Below are positions 1 to 8,649 of a stretch of 64,000 bases of DNA, in pieces. How positions within the stretch are numbered: the first letter of the stretch is position 1; every line of letters begins with the position of its first letter. A model generated the notes under the pieces. That model searched no databases, was not told where the DNA came from, and was given only the letters and a program-made list of their open reading frames with translations. Source of the DNA: Sphingobacterium sp. HMA12 (GTDB lineage Bacteria; Bacteroidota; Bacteroidia; Sphingobacteriales; Sphingobacteriaceae); contig NZ_BEYR01000006.1 of assembly GCF_002933815.1 (NCBI RefSeq), positions 248,001-312,000 on the forward strand, read 5' to 3'. A program made the position numbers and the translations under genes.

Positions 1-238
1 CACTCAGTTGCTTTACCATATCCTCAACGGACTCTTTGGGCAAAGTTGAAGCCATTGGCAAGATCATAATATAGTCCGTTGACGAAAGCTGGGCCGCCTG
101 TACCAAAGCTTCCATCAGATGCTCATCCTTATGTCCGCCACCGATAACAAACAGTGTCCCTTTAGGAGAAATCTTTGATTTTTGGCTGGCGAAAGAACAC
201 AGCACCACGACCACTATAATACACAACAACTTTTTCAT
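1..238 (-). CDS. Cyanophycinase (peptidase S51 family), N-terminal part only
   Basis: The first 79 codons of a gene whose 3' end lies outside the window. The protein starts MKKLLCIIVVVVLCSFASQ, a clear export signal, so the enzyme is exported or surface-attached. It is followed by GTLFVIGGGHKDEHLMEAL and a strand ending ILPMAST, which match the N-terminal fold of cyanophycinase-like S51 serine peptidases. Known members cut cyanophycin (multi-L-arginyl-poly-L-aspartate) to beta-Asp-Arg dipeptides. The catalytic Ser and His lie beyond the edge and cannot be checked. The gene starts 28 bases after the isoaspartyl peptidase stop, on the same strand, so it is probably the last or a late gene of that operon. 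The alternative is another S51-type dipeptidase. The call rests on the N-terminus plus context. Confidence 0.75.
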   Translation of the reverse strand, partial: MKKLLCIIVVVVLCSFASQKSKISPKGTLFVIGGGHKDEHLMEALVQAAQLSSTDYIMILPMASTLPKESVEDMVKQLS

Positions 239-266
239 GACAGCTTTCCCTTTATAATACGTTTGA

Positions 267-1322
267 TTATTTATAAATTTCTACTTTTATCTTACCATCC
301 TTGGTTACCGTCCCTCTATACATCCCCTCGGTATTAAAAGGCATAGCGACATGCCCCTCTTTATCCATAACGATCATTCCACCATCACCCCCCATCTTGC
401 CGATCTGATCAATCACCGCTTGACCAGCTTGCCATACATTGTCTCCTTTGTATTCCATTAAAGCGGAAACAGAATATGCAGCTACATTACGGATATAGAA
501 TTCACCCCATCCCGTGCAGGAAACAGCACAAGTCATATTATTTGCATAGGTTCCGGCGCCAATAATCGGCGAATCGCCAACACGACCGAATTTTTTATTT
601 GTCATTCCACCTGTTGAAGTTCCAGCAGCTAAATTCCCCTGATTATCCAGTGCGACACAGCCCACCGTCCCAAATTTATAATCCTTATTAATGATGCCCA
701 AACGCAAACTCTGCTTTTGATCATGATCGAGCTGCATTTTAGTACTGTCTTCTTTTTTAATTTTTTGCAATGCATCCCAACGCATTTTAGTCCAGAAGTA
801 GGATGGATCCACTAGCTGCAAACCTGCTTCTTTGGCAAACTCTTCTGCTCCTTTGCCTACCATCATGACATGTTCCGATTTTTCCATCACCGCACGCGCT
901 GCAGAAATTGGATTTCTGATAGTTGTAACGCCAGCAACTGCACCGGCAGCTAATGTCTTCCCATCCATAATAGACGCGTCCAGTTCATTTTTGCCCGCAT
1001 TCGTAAACACCGCCCCCTTTCCGGCATTGAACAAGGGCGAATCTTCCATCACGTGAATCGCCTGTTCTACGGCATCCAAGCTGGAATTCCCTTGCTTCAA
1101 TTGGTCATAACCGACTTTTAAAGCTTGCTCCAAAACGGTTTTATAAGCCTGTTCCATCGAGTCAGTCATATTTTTTTTCAAAATTGTCCCCGCTCCGCCA
1201 TGAATTGCCAGAACAAATTGTTCCTTCACCATTTCTTGTGTTTCCTTTCCATCATTATGATTACAGGAAAGCGTCACCGCAGCAGTCCCCATAATCACTG
1301 CTATCATTGCATGTATCTTCAT
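267..1322 (-). CDS. Isoaspartyl peptidase / L-asparaginase (Ntn-hydrolase, lipoprotein)
   Basis: A 351-residue plant-type asparaginase precursor. It hydrolyses beta-aspartyl dipeptides and often asparagine. A lipoprotein signal ends at Cys20 (AAVTLSC). The family start AIHGGAGT lies at 39-46. The self-cleavage and nucleophile site is G218/T219 in GTVGCVALD, followed by the substrate-binding GTSTGGMTNKKFGRVGDSP and GAGTYA. The length is normal for an exported member of the family. The stop of the preceding susD is one base before this start, so the two are almost certainly co-transcribed, and a cyanophycinase gene follows. That pairing suggests the enzyme finishes cyanophycin breakdown by splitting beta-Asp-Arg. 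Function by family is secure; the physiological substrate is inferred. Confidence 0.92.
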   Translation of the reverse strand: MKIHAMIAVIMGTAAVTLSCNHNDGKETQEMVKEQFVLAIHGGAGTILKKNMTDSMEQAYKTVLEQALKVGYDQLKQGNSSLDAVEQAIHVMEDSPLFNAGKGAVFTNAGKNELDASIMDGKTLAAGAVAGVTTIRNPISAARAVMEKSEHVMMVGKGAEEFAKEAGLQLVDPSYFWTKMRWDALQKIKKEDSTKMQLDHDQKQSLRLGIINKDYKFGTVGCVALDNQGNLAAGTSTGGMTNKKFGRVGDSPIIGAGTYANNMTCAVSCTGWGEFYIRNVAAYSVSALMEYKGDNVWQAGQAVIDQIGKMGGDGGMIVMDKEGHVAMPFNTEGMYRGTVTKDGKIKVEIYK

Positions 1323-1323
1323 T

Positions 1324-2757
1324 TTATTCTTTTATATAACCTGGATTTTGAACCATATTTTTATTGACAAATATTTCATCTGCAGGAATTGGAAAACTGT
1401 ATTGCGCTTTTGAAGGTTCCAGCAATAATGCTCCTGCCGTATTTACAGCATCTTGAGCTCCTCGACGAACGGGCATTTTCCTTCTTTTTAAATCAAAAAA
1501 ACGATGTCCCTCAAATGCTAATTCCTTGTAACGCTCAGCCAAAACAGCGTCAATTAGTTCGTCTTTGGAGGATATGAGCTGATTTTGATAATCTTGAATA
1601 CGCGCCCTCCTTAAGGTGTTCAAATCATTATTTGCTTCATTGAGTTTATTGGTCTCCGCATTGGCCTCCGCCCGGATCAGGTACATCTCGCCTGTTCTAA
1701 ATAATTTTACGTCTACGAGGCCAGTTGTTGCATCAGCTTCTTTACGGCCCAAATATTTTCCAATCAGGTACTGTTGTTTCCCTGCCCCACGATTGGGGTC
1801 ATCGAGAATATAGCTTCTAAAACGTATATCTTTATTCTTGTCAAATAAAGCAATCAACTTATTTGAAGGTGTGTAAAGTGCTATTTCGCCGTCCTGTCTA
1901 AAGAACATCGCCCCGATAGGTCCTTCAGCTGGAGAATCCTCGTCCTTTGGAAGATCCGCAGCAGTCCTATGCAACGAAAAAACAACCTCATTGGAACTCT
2001 CGTCTGACCATATTTTCGGAAAGGAAATTCTATCCGCCAAGGGTTTTGCTGCGATGACTTTCGATGAAGCCGTAATTGCCAAGGTCCAATCTTTTGCATA
2101 TAAAGCGGCTCTTGCCTGCAATGCATATAAACCTGTTTTAGAAAAGCGGTACATCGCTTCCTCATCTCCAATTAATGCCAAAGCATCGTTAATATCCTTT
2201 TGGGCCAAATTGAATACTTCGGCAACCGTATTCCGCCGGGGATGTCCTATTTCAGACTTCATCATATAGGGTATGCCCAATGCGGTAGGTTCATAACCGG
2301 CGGCATAAGCTCTCAACAATTCAACGTGTGCAAAAGCACGTATGGCCAACAACTCCCCTTGGTAATGCTTCTTCTTATTAGCATCCACTTTCTCTAATTT
2401 TTCGAGCCCTGCCAAAGCGCGATTCGCGCGATCTATGACAACATAATACTCACCAAATGCACTCGTCACCGAGGAGCTTGAAGCCGTATACTGCCAACGG
2501 TATGCACTCACATTGCCAACCGTATTTTCTGAGGGGTAAATCGCTTCATCCGAAACAACCACACTATTTCCGATGAGCGTATAGGTCATCCCTGCATAGG
2601 CTCCTTTGATGGCCATATCGATGTCTTCCAGATTACGGTAAGCCTTTTCAGGATCAATGGTATCTGAAGGTTTCAGATCTAATTTATTACAGGAATATAA
2701 AGTTGCCAAGCCCACAGTAAAGAGGCCAATTCTCAACATATTTTTAAATAATTTCAT
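1324..2757 (-). CDS. SusD/RagB-family surface lipoprotein (cyanophycin/isoAsp locus)
   Basis: A 477-residue SusD-like nutrient-binding lipoprotein that forms the lid over its SusC channel. The lipobox ends at Cys23 (LATLYSC), followed by NKLDL, typical of a surface-exposed Bacteroidetes lipoprotein. The N-terminal SusD-like helices (PSDTIDPEKAYRNLEDIDMA) and the C-terminal RagB region (LVDVKLFRTGEMYLIRAEA, then LAERYKELAFEGHRFFDLKR) are intact, and it ends with the usual NPGYIKE. It lies 14 bases downstream of susC and one base upstream of the isoaspartyl peptidase. No ligand residues can be read from the sequence. The peptidase neighbours suggest a peptide ligand rather than a glycan, which is inference. 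Confidence 0.93.
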   Translation of the reverse strand: MKLFKNMLRIGLFTVGLATLYSCNKLDLKPSDTIDPEKAYRNLEDIDMAIKGAYAGMTYTLIGNSVVVSDEAIYPSENTVGNVSAYRWQYTASSSSVTSAFGEYYVVIDRANRALAGLEKLEKVDANKKKHYQGELLAIRAFAHVELLRAYAAGYEPTALGIPYMMKSEIGHPRRNTVAEVFNLAQKDINDALALIGDEEAMYRFSKTGLYALQARAALYAKDWTLAITASSKVIAAKPLADRISFPKIWSDESSNEVVFSLHRTAADLPKDEDSPAEGPIGAMFFRQDGEIALYTPSNKLIALFDKNKDIRFRSYILDDPNRGAGKQQYLIGKYLGRKEADATTGLVDVKLFRTGEMYLIRAEANAETNKLNEANNDLNTLRRARIQDYQNQLISSKDELIDAVLAERYKELAFEGHRFFDLKRRKMPVRRGAQDAVNTAGALLLEPSKAQYSFPIPADEIFVNKNMVQNPGYIKE

Positions 2758-2771
2758 TACTGTAGTCTTTT

Positions 2772-5700
2772 TTAAAAGTTAACACTAAATCCTGCGGTAT
2801 ATGTCCTCGGTGCAGGATAGTTAAAACGGCTAATCCCCTCACTATTTTCGGGGTCAAGCCCTCGCCAAGACGTCCAGGTTAATAGATTTTGCCCCTGAAA
2901 GAAAATTCGGGCTCCTTTAATCACCTTTTGATCTCCAAACAACGTTTTCGGAAACTGATAAACCAAATTCACATTCCGCAATCTGAGGAAGGAGGCGTCC
3001 TGGATATCTTTGGACGTATATTCGCGCGGTATATCAATCCGCTGTAAAATAGCATTATCCCCCGGTTGTTTCCAGCGGTCCGTAAGCATGCGTATACTTT
3101 GGTTACTCGTCATATAGCTTGAATTCTCATTATAAAAATCCTCGTTATTCCAACGGCGCACGTCACTAACAAATGCAAACAAGGCGTCCAACGAGAGGCT
3201 TTTCCAACGAACAGTTGTATTAAATCCACCGACCCATTTCGGGAACATGCTTCCGGATTTCGTAACAGCCTGTGAAGTTTCGTCGTATTCGGTCGTTACA
3301 CTGCCGTCACGGTTATAATACTGTGCATCACCCGTTTGGGGATTAACCCCGGCCCACTCAGGCGCATAATAGGTTCCATAGGGCAGTCCAACTCGCATGA
3401 TACGTGTATCTCCATCTAAAACCTCTGTCAATGCATCAGAAAGGTACAATATCGTATTCTTATTATACGAGGCATTGACGCCTAAAGTCAGCCCCCAATC
3501 CGTCGTCTTAACAACGTCACCGGACACGCTCATTTCCACTCCCCTATTACGCATCTTGCCCGTGCTCAATGGTAGCTTACGATCCAAGAATCCCGATGTC
3601 AAGGAAATCGGCTGATCAAAAAACATATTCTTGGTTATTTTATTGTAATAATCCATGGCAACACGAAGCCGCTTTGATGGAAAAAGCTCCAAATCAAATC
3701 CAGCATTGAATTCATCCACATATTCCCAGTCATAATTCGGGTTTCCGGGATCATAAGGACGAATGGCCGTTTCGCCGCCATAGGTAATATCCTTTCTAAA
3801 AGTTGCCAAGTAATTGAAATCACCATTAATTGTACTGGCCGTGGTACCATAACTAGCTCGTAGGGATAAGCCTTTTATAAATTCATTGGACTTCAGGAAT
3901 TCCTCTTCCTTGATATTCCAATTGGCGCCAAACGAGTAGAAACCATGCCAACGATTGGCTTCCGCCACACGTGATGAGCCATCATAACGATAACTTGCCG
4001 TCAACGAATAGCGATTGTCATAGGTATACCTTCCCAAGGCCATATACGAAGCCAACGCATATTTCGTGCGCCCGCCCAAAATTGCAGGTAAATAGGTCGG
4101 ACTTACTGTTACACCATTCGGATTCTCGGGCAAGCGGCTGTCAATACCGTAGCCTTTGTACCCAAAAGCGCGGTTACGTCGATATAAATATTCAAAATAA
4201 GCAGAGAGCTCCAAGTTGTGTTTTTCGTCAAAAGTATTTTGATAGGTTAATCCTGTGGTACTGATCAGATTGGTAGAGCGGAGATTGTCTTCTGCGAACA
4301 GTCCCTTCCCACCAAGCGTCGGATCCCTATCCCTTGATCCATAATAAGAATCTGGGTCGATATAATCTTGGCCGGTAGTCGTATTATAATCTATCCCCAA
4401 TCGCGTATGGACTTTTAAAGTCGGCAGCAATTGATAATTGAGATTGAGACCAACATTAGTATTAAATAATTCAGAAGAACTGCTTGAGTTGAGCAAGCGC
4501 TCCAATCCAGCACTCCCCTCACGTTGATCTAAAATAAAGTAATCGTCTTCATTCCCAAAATGAATAAGCGTTCCGTCCGGTGCATATGGATATTCATAAG
4601 GTAGTGCATAATAGACTGATGCCATAGACGATCCGACACGTGAGGCTCCTACACCTTCGGTAAATTTCGAATTTGTATACCCAAGGGTCACATTTATTCC
4701 TCCTGAAAGTTTCCCCTTGTCAAAATCCACATTATTCTTCAAGGTATATCGATCAAGACCAGATCGAATGGCAACACCCTCTTGTTTATAGTACCCCGCA
4801 CTACTATAGAACCGCACATGCTCCCCGCCTCCACTCACATTCACCTGCTGATCCATAAACTTTCCATTGCGAAAGAAGTAATCACGCCAGTCAACATTAA
4901 TCCCCCTCAAACTATCCAAAATTTGAGCTGCGCGAGCCTTATAAACTGGAGTTCCGCTGACCACATCAGGATTTTTAGGTGAATAGGTCCATCCAGGCCC
5001 TATGCCTTCATTATTATCTGGATCGACAAATGCCCCCAACTCTTCTTCAAATTGCAAACGTTGTTGCGTATTCATCATCTGGAATTTCGGCCGTGTCAGT
5101 TTGGAAATACCATATTGAGAATTAAAATTCACATTTAACTGACCAGATTTACCTTTTTTTGTCGTGATGACAATCACACCGTTTGAACCTCTGGATCCGT
5201 ATAGAGATTTTCCCGTTGCATCGCGCAATACATTGACAGATTCAAAATCATTTGCGCTAAAATTCTTCAGTTCCGAAGTGGCAATAGGAATTCCATCGAT
5301 CACATAAAGTGGATCTGAGATACCATTTATCGAACCCACTCCCCGTATGACAACAGAAGCAGTAGCGCCGGGTTGCCCTGAGCTAGCCATCACACTCATC
5401 CCTGGAACACGCCCCTGGAGCATTTGATCCACCGAAGCCATAGGTACCTGCTCTAAATCTTTTGCTTTTACGGTGGTTGAGACATTGGCAGATTGCTTTC
5501 TGGAATAGTTCGTATAACCTGTCACGGTCACATCCTCCAATACCGTACTCTTATTTGCCAATGTAATTGCTAAGGGGCCCGAACCATTGACAGAGACTGT
5601 CTGTCGATCATAGCCTACAGAGGAGAATTCCAATTGATCACCTTGTTTTGCAGCAATACTAAAACTCCCATCCGGAGCAGACTGCGCGGTTGTTCCTGCC

Positions 5701-5912
5701 GTCAAATTTCTGACCGTGACAGCACCTATGCCCTGCCCCTTCCCATCAAGAATTTTTCCTCGAATAGTTTGTTGCAATCCTAAAGATGAATATCCATAAT
5801 TGGCAGATGAGATGGAATTTCCAGACTTGGCAATAGTCGGTGATAGATTTAGGGTAAGCGCTAGTGTCATCAGCGCTTGTGCGTGCATGCTACCTCTCAT
5901 AATTATTTGCAT
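2772..5912 (-). CDS. SusC/RagA-family TonB-dependent transporter (cyanophycin/isoAsp locus)
   Basis: A 1046-residue outer-membrane import channel. A signal sequence is followed by a carboxypeptidase-regulatory-like domain (about 48-125, ending VLEDVTVTGY), the TonB plug (about 140-255, SVDQMLQGRVPGMSV, VIRGVGSINGISDPLYVIDGIP, RGSNGVIVITTKKG) and a beta-barrel ending in FSVNF. There is no STN domain, so no anti-sigma signalling is expected. It is the first gene of the operon with susD, isoaspartyl peptidase and cyanophycinase. Two start codons are possible, at 5912 and 5900. The upstream one lies inside a perfect 17-bp inverted repeat. The imported substrate is not readable; isoaspartyl peptides are inferred from the neighbours. 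Confidence 0.93.
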   Translation of the reverse strand: MQIIMRGSMHAQALMTLALTLNLSPTIAKSGNSISSANYGYSSLGLQQTIRGKILDGKGQGIGAVTVRNLTAGTTAQSAPDGSFSIAAKQGDQLEFSSVGYDRQTVSVNGSGPLAITLANKSTVLEDVTVTGYTNYSRKQSANVSTTVKAKDLEQVPMASVDQMLQGRVPGMSVMASSGQPGATASVVIRGVGSINGISDPLYVIDGIPIATSELKNFSANDFESVNVLRDATGKSLYGSRGSNGVIVITTKKGKSGQLNVNFNSQYGISKLTRPKFQMMNTQQRLQFEEELGAFVDPDNNEGIGPGWTYSPKNPDVVSGTPVYKARAAQILDSLRGINVDWRDYFFRNGKFMDQQVNVSGGGEHVRFYSSAGYYKQEGVAIRSGLDRYTLKNNVDFDKGKLSGGINVTLGYTNSKFTEGVGASRVGSSMASVYYALPYEYPYAPDGTLIHFGNEDDYFILDQREGSAGLERLLNSSSSSELFNTNVGLNLNYQLLPTLKVHTRLGIDYNTTTGQDYIDPDSYYGSRDRDPTLGGKGLFAEDNLRSTNLISTTGLTYQNTFDEKHNLELSAYFEYLYRRNRAFGYKGYGIDSRLPENPNGVTVSPTYLPAILGGRTKYALASYMALGRYTYDNRYSLTASYRYDGSSRVAEANRWHGFYSFGANWNIKEEEFLKSNEFIKGLSLRASYGTTASTINGDFNYLATFRKDITYGGETAIRPYDPGNPNYDWEYVDEFNAGFDLELFPSKRLRVAMDYYNKITKNMFFDQPISLTSGFLDRKLPLSTGKMRNRGVEMSVSGDVVKTTDWGLTLGVNASYNKNTILYLSDALTEVLDGDTRIMRVGLPYGTYYAPEWAGVNPQTGDAQYYNRDGSVTTEYDETSQAVTKSGSMFPKWVGGFNTTVRWKSLSLDALFAFVSDVRRWNNEDFYNENSSYMTSNQSIRMLTDRWKQPGDNAILQRIDIPREYTSKDIQDASFLRLRNVNLVYQFPKTLFGDQKVIKGARIFFQGQNLLTWTSWRGLDPENSEGISRFNYPAPRTYTAGFSVNF

Positions 5913-5976
5913 TTTGGTCAGTGTTAAAGCCGATCCATAGGGACAACTTTAGTTAACCTAAAATGCAAATAATTAT
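5899..5976. repeat. 17-bp perfect inverted repeat spanning the susC start codon
   Basis: The arms are 5899-5915 and 5960-5976 (AAAATGCAAATAATTAT and its exact reverse complement), separated by 44 bases. In the susC mRNA the second arm contains the first possible AUG, so a hairpin would hide the start. The same arrangement would also suit a small invertible segment. I cannot tell these apart from the sequence. Confidence 0.7.
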
Positions 5977-6000
5977 CGAAGAAATGAAATGTTTTTTACC

Positions 6001-6411
6001 TTATTCATCTTCTTTGTCCCACCAGTCGGATGCCTGTAAATCATCTATTTCACGACGATCCTTCTTCGTGGGTCTTCCCGTTCCGCGATCCCGTTTAAGA
6101 ACCGGCGCCTGAAACACCGACTTGTAGCCTACAGTCTCTTCCACTGGGGTTTGATCTTCATAAAACTGAACCGCAGTTTTTGCATCCACCCGGCGCTCAA
6201 GAAGGCCGGTTACCTGCACGACTTTCTTTTCTATTCCTTTTTGGATATGATAGATATCACCGATTTTAACCTCGTAAGAAGGTTTAATATTTTGACCTTT
6301 CAGCTTGACCCGTCCCGCCTTACAGGCTTCAGTTGCCAAAGTTCGCGTCTTAAACAATCTTATCGACCATAAATATTTATCAATTCTCAATTTTTCTGAT
6401 GCTGGAGCCAT
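6001..6411 (-). CDS. S4-domain RNA-binding protein (Hsp15/HslR-like)
   Basis: A 136-residue basic protein. The S4 domain occupies about residues 7-70: LRIDKYLWSIRLFKTRTLATEACKAGRVKLKGQNIKPS is the usual two-helix plus loop signature. The rest is a charged tail with RGTGRPTKKDRREIDDL, typical of the Bacteroidetes Hsp15 group. In E. coli Hsp15 binds free 50S subunits that carry a stalled nascent chain and helps recycle them. It is cytoplasmic, with no signal. The gene is single and divergent from dapD across 174 bases. Its stop lies 88 bases upstream of susC, so read-through into the susC operon cannot be excluded. The family call is firm; the precise role is inferred. Confidence 0.88.
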   Translation of the reverse strand: MAPASEKLRIDKYLWSIRLFKTRTLATEACKAGRVKLKGQNIKPSYEVKIGDIYHIQKGIEKKVVQVTGLLERRVDAKTAVQFYEDQTPVEETVGYKSVFQAPVLKRDRGTGRPTKKDRREIDDLQASDWWDKEDE

Positions 6412-6507
6412 AGTTCAAAAATAATTATATTAGCAAATTATCGTGGTATTTCCACCGAAAATTAACATAATTCCCCTATGAATATTTTCTTCATGACAGG
6501 AGAGATC

Positions 6508-6545
6508 GATAAAGTTGCTTTTAAATGCAACTTTATCTAAGTTTG
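6508..6545 (+). promoter_or_regulatory. dapD promoter with overlapping palindrome
   Basis: TAAGTTTG at 6538-6545 is an exact match to the Bacteroidetes -7 consensus TAnnTTTG. TTG at 6515-6517 lies 20 bases upstream as the -33 element. A perfect 11-bp inverted repeat (arms 6508-6518 and 6527-6537, GATAAAGTTGC, 8-base loop) covers the -33 element and abuts the -7 box, so it may be an operator. Confidence 0.6.
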
Positions 6546-6585
6546 TACATCAAAATAAACAAATTCAAATAAGCAAACAAATAAT

Positions 6586-7404
6586 ATGGTAGAGCCACTT
6601 AAAAAATTGATTGAGGAAACTTGGGAAGATAGACAGTTATTGGAGTATAAAGAATATACAGAAGCAATTCGTACGGTGATCATGAAACTGGATAGCGGTG
6701 AAATCCGTGTAGCGGAAATGATCGGAACGAGGTGGCATGTCAATGACTGGATCAAGAAAGCTGTGATCTTGTATTTCCCGATCAATGATATGCGTGAAAT
6801 GACGGCCGGTCCTTTTGTATTCCACGATAAAATGAAGTTAAAAACAGATTACAAACATACGGGTGTACGTGTTGTTCCCGGAGCTTCTGCACGTCTGGGC
6901 GCGTATTTAGCGAAAGGAGTAATCATGATGCCTTCATACGTTAATATCGGTGCTTATGTCGATGAGGGTACAATGGTAGATACTTGGGCGACAGTAGGAT
7001 CTTGTGCTCAAATCGGTAAACATGTACATTTAAGTGGCGGCGTTGGTATCGGTGGCGTACTTGAACCTGTTCAAGCTGCTCCAGTTATCATTGAAGATAA
7101 CGTATTTATCGGATCAAGAGCCATCGTTGTTGAAGGAATTCGTGTAGAAAAAGAAGCAGTATTAGGTGCTAATGTTGTATTGACAGCATCGACAAAAATC
7201 ATCGATGTTACCGGACCTGAACCAGTAGAATATAAAGGTTATGTGCCTGCACGCTCGGTTGTCATCCCTGGATCTTACACCAAAAAATTTGCTGCGGGCG
7301 AATATCAAGTTCCTTGTGCATTGATCATTGGCCAACGTAAAGAATCTACGGATAAGAAAACTTCATTAAATGATGCTTTGCGTGAGCATAATGTCGCTGT
7401 CTAA
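6586..7404 (+). CDS. dapD: 2,3,4,5-tetrahydropyridine-2,6-dicarboxylate N-succinyltransferase
   Basis: A 272-residue DapD, the acyltransferase of the succinylase branch of diaminopimelate and lysine synthesis. It converts tetrahydrodipicolinate and succinyl-CoA to N-succinyl-2-amino-6-oxopimelate. An N-terminal helical domain (about 1-95, including the RWHVNDWIKKA segment) is followed by a left-handed beta-helix of hexapeptide repeats. The signature YVNIGAYVDEGTMVDTWATVGSCAQIG, LSGGVGIGGVLEP and NVFIGSRAIVVEG is complete. Length matches the family (about 270). It is cytoplasmic and probably trimeric. The gene has its own promoter with a palindrome at -33. The threonylcarbamoyl-AMP synthase follows after 28 bases, probably in the same transcript. 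Confidence 0.97.
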   Translation: MVEPLKKLIEETWEDRQLLEYKEYTEAIRTVIMKLDSGEIRVAEMIGTRWHVNDWIKKAVILYFPINDMREMTAGPFVFHDKMKLKTDYKHTGVRVVPGASARLGAYLAKGVIMMPSYVNIGAYVDEGTMVDTWATVGSCAQIGKHVHLSGGVGIGGVLEPVQAAPVIIEDNVFIGSRAIVVEGIRVEKEAVLGANVVLTASTKIIDVTGPEPVEYKGYVPARSVVIPGSYTKKFAAGEYQVPCALIIGQRKESTDKKTSLNDALREHNVAV

Positions 7405-7432
7405 ATTCAAGCCGGAACTAAAGAAATAAAAA

Positions 7433-8011
7433 ATGAGCGCATTCGTGGATCGTGAGGATTTAAACAAGGCGTTGGAAACGCTGAAAGCAGGTGGATTAAT
7501 CTTATACCCAACAGATACGATCTGGGGGATAGGCTGTGATGCTACTAATCCGGAAGCTGTAGAGAAAGTCTTTCAATTGAAGGGAAGAGATAAATCCAAG
7601 AGTCTGATCGTCCTTTTACATAACGACAACCAATTGGCAAGTTATGTGAACGAAATCCCGGACGTTGCTTATCAGCTTATTGAATATACGGACAAGCCAT
7701 TGACAATTGTCTATTCGAATGCCAAAAATCTGGCCCCCAATGCTATTGCAGAGGACGGCTCGATTGGCATTCGAATTGTCAAACATCCTTTTTGCGAACA
7801 ACTTCTACAACGCTTCCGTAAGCCTATTATTTCCACTTCAGCAAATATCAGTGGTGGGCCTACAGCGAAAGATTTTGACGAAATCGCTGAAGAGATCAAG
7901 GCAGGTGTAGACTATATTGTCGCTTACGATAGACATGTAAAAACTGATGGTAAATCGTCTACCATCATGAAACTAGATCCGAGCGGTAAATTTGAATTTA
8001 TTCGAAAGTAG
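7433..8011 (+). CDS. L-threonylcarbamoyladenylate synthase (Sua5/YrdC family)
   Basis: A 192-residue single-domain YrdC protein that makes threonylcarbamoyl-AMP from threonine, bicarbonate and ATP, the first step of the t6A37 tRNA modification. Typical motifs are GGLILYPTDTIWGIGCDATN near the N-terminus, KGRDKSKSLIVLL, the IGIRIVKHPF strand and PIISTSANISGGPTA. It lacks the C-terminal Sua5 domain, so it is the short TsaC-like form. It is cytoplasmic and lies 28 bases after dapD with no visible terminator between them. The link to dapD looks like simple housekeeping co-transcription. Confidence 0.93.
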   Translation: MSAFVDREDLNKALETLKAGGLILYPTDTIWGIGCDATNPEAVEKVFQLKGRDKSKSLIVLLHNDNQLASYVNEIPDVAYQLIEYTDKPLTIVYSNAKNLAPNAIAEDGSIGIRIVKHPFCEQLLQRFRKPIISTSANISGGPTAKDFDEIAEEIKAGVDYIVAYDRHVKTDGKSSTIMKLDPSGKFEFIRK

Positions 8012-8169
8012 TAGAAAGCTCTCCAATTTTTTTTAAATATAAAATGGGATAAAACGCCTTCTACCATCTTGATTACCGCTTGAAAGAGACAGGCCATGAA
8101 AATCGTGCTTGCGCTGATGAAGTAAATCGGGGAGTTTCATCAACTTTAACACTCAACTTATATATACAG

Positions 8170-8649
8170 ATGAAAAAGATCATTTTATTTTTTGCCCTGG
8201 CAATTACTATAAATACACAATTACATGCGCAAAAAAAGGAGATTCCTTCCGCAAAGCCCGGTGTAAAATATGGAAAGGAAATTCAGGCAAATAAGGCGAT
8301 TTCTGTTGTTAAACTGGAAAAAGAGCTAAGTAACAAAAATACTTTCACTGGCAAAATTGAGGGTAAGGTTGTTGAAGTCTGTAAGAAGAAAGGTTGTTTC
8401 ATGACCTTAGCCCGCGATGGGGAAGAGCCTATTATGGTACGTTTTAAAGATTACGGATTCTTTATGCCTGCTGATATCATCGGTAAAACTGTCGTTGTCG
8501 AAGGCGTAGCCAAGAAGAAAGAAACCTCAGTGGCAACACTGCAACATGCTGCAAAAGATCTCGGTAAATCTCAAGCCGAAATAAATCAGATTACTCAGCC
8601 AAAAAACGATATTAATATTGTTGCTGACGGCGTACTTGTGGTCAGATGA
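8170..8649 (+). CDS. DUF4920 domain protein, exported
   Basis: A 159-residue protein of unknown function. I chose the start at 8170 (MKKIILFFALAITINTQLHAQ) because it begins a clean signal peptide ending AQ; an in-frame ATG 90 bases upstream would bury it. The mature part holds the DUF4920 region, an OB-like fold with GKIEGKVVEVCKKKGCFMTLARDGEEPIMVRFKDYGFFMPADIIGKTVVVEG. The C-x3-G-C-[FW]-M motif is conserved in the family and could bind a metal or cofactor; that is a guess. The stop overlaps the folP start by four bases (ATGA), so translation of the two is probably coupled. There is no obvious functional link to folate. Confidence 0.8.
   Translation: MKKIILFFALAITINTQLHAQKKEIPSAKPGVKYGKEIQANKAISVVKLEKELSNKNTFTGKIEGKVVEVCKKKGCFMTLARDGEEPIMVRFKDYGFFMPADIIGKTVVVEGVAKKKETSVATLQHAAKDLGKSQAEINQITQPKNDINIVADGVLVVR

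Noticed and set aside
5899..5976. Invertible promoter upstream of susC
   Set aside because: The inverted repeat is real, but no TAnnTTTG box lies in the 44-base spacer in either orientation and no recombinase gene is nearby. I keep it as an open hypothesis, not as a feature call.
8080..8169. Longer N-terminus for the DUF4920 protein
   Set aside because: The extra 30 residues are polar and would place the clear signal peptide internally; the ATG at 8170 is better.
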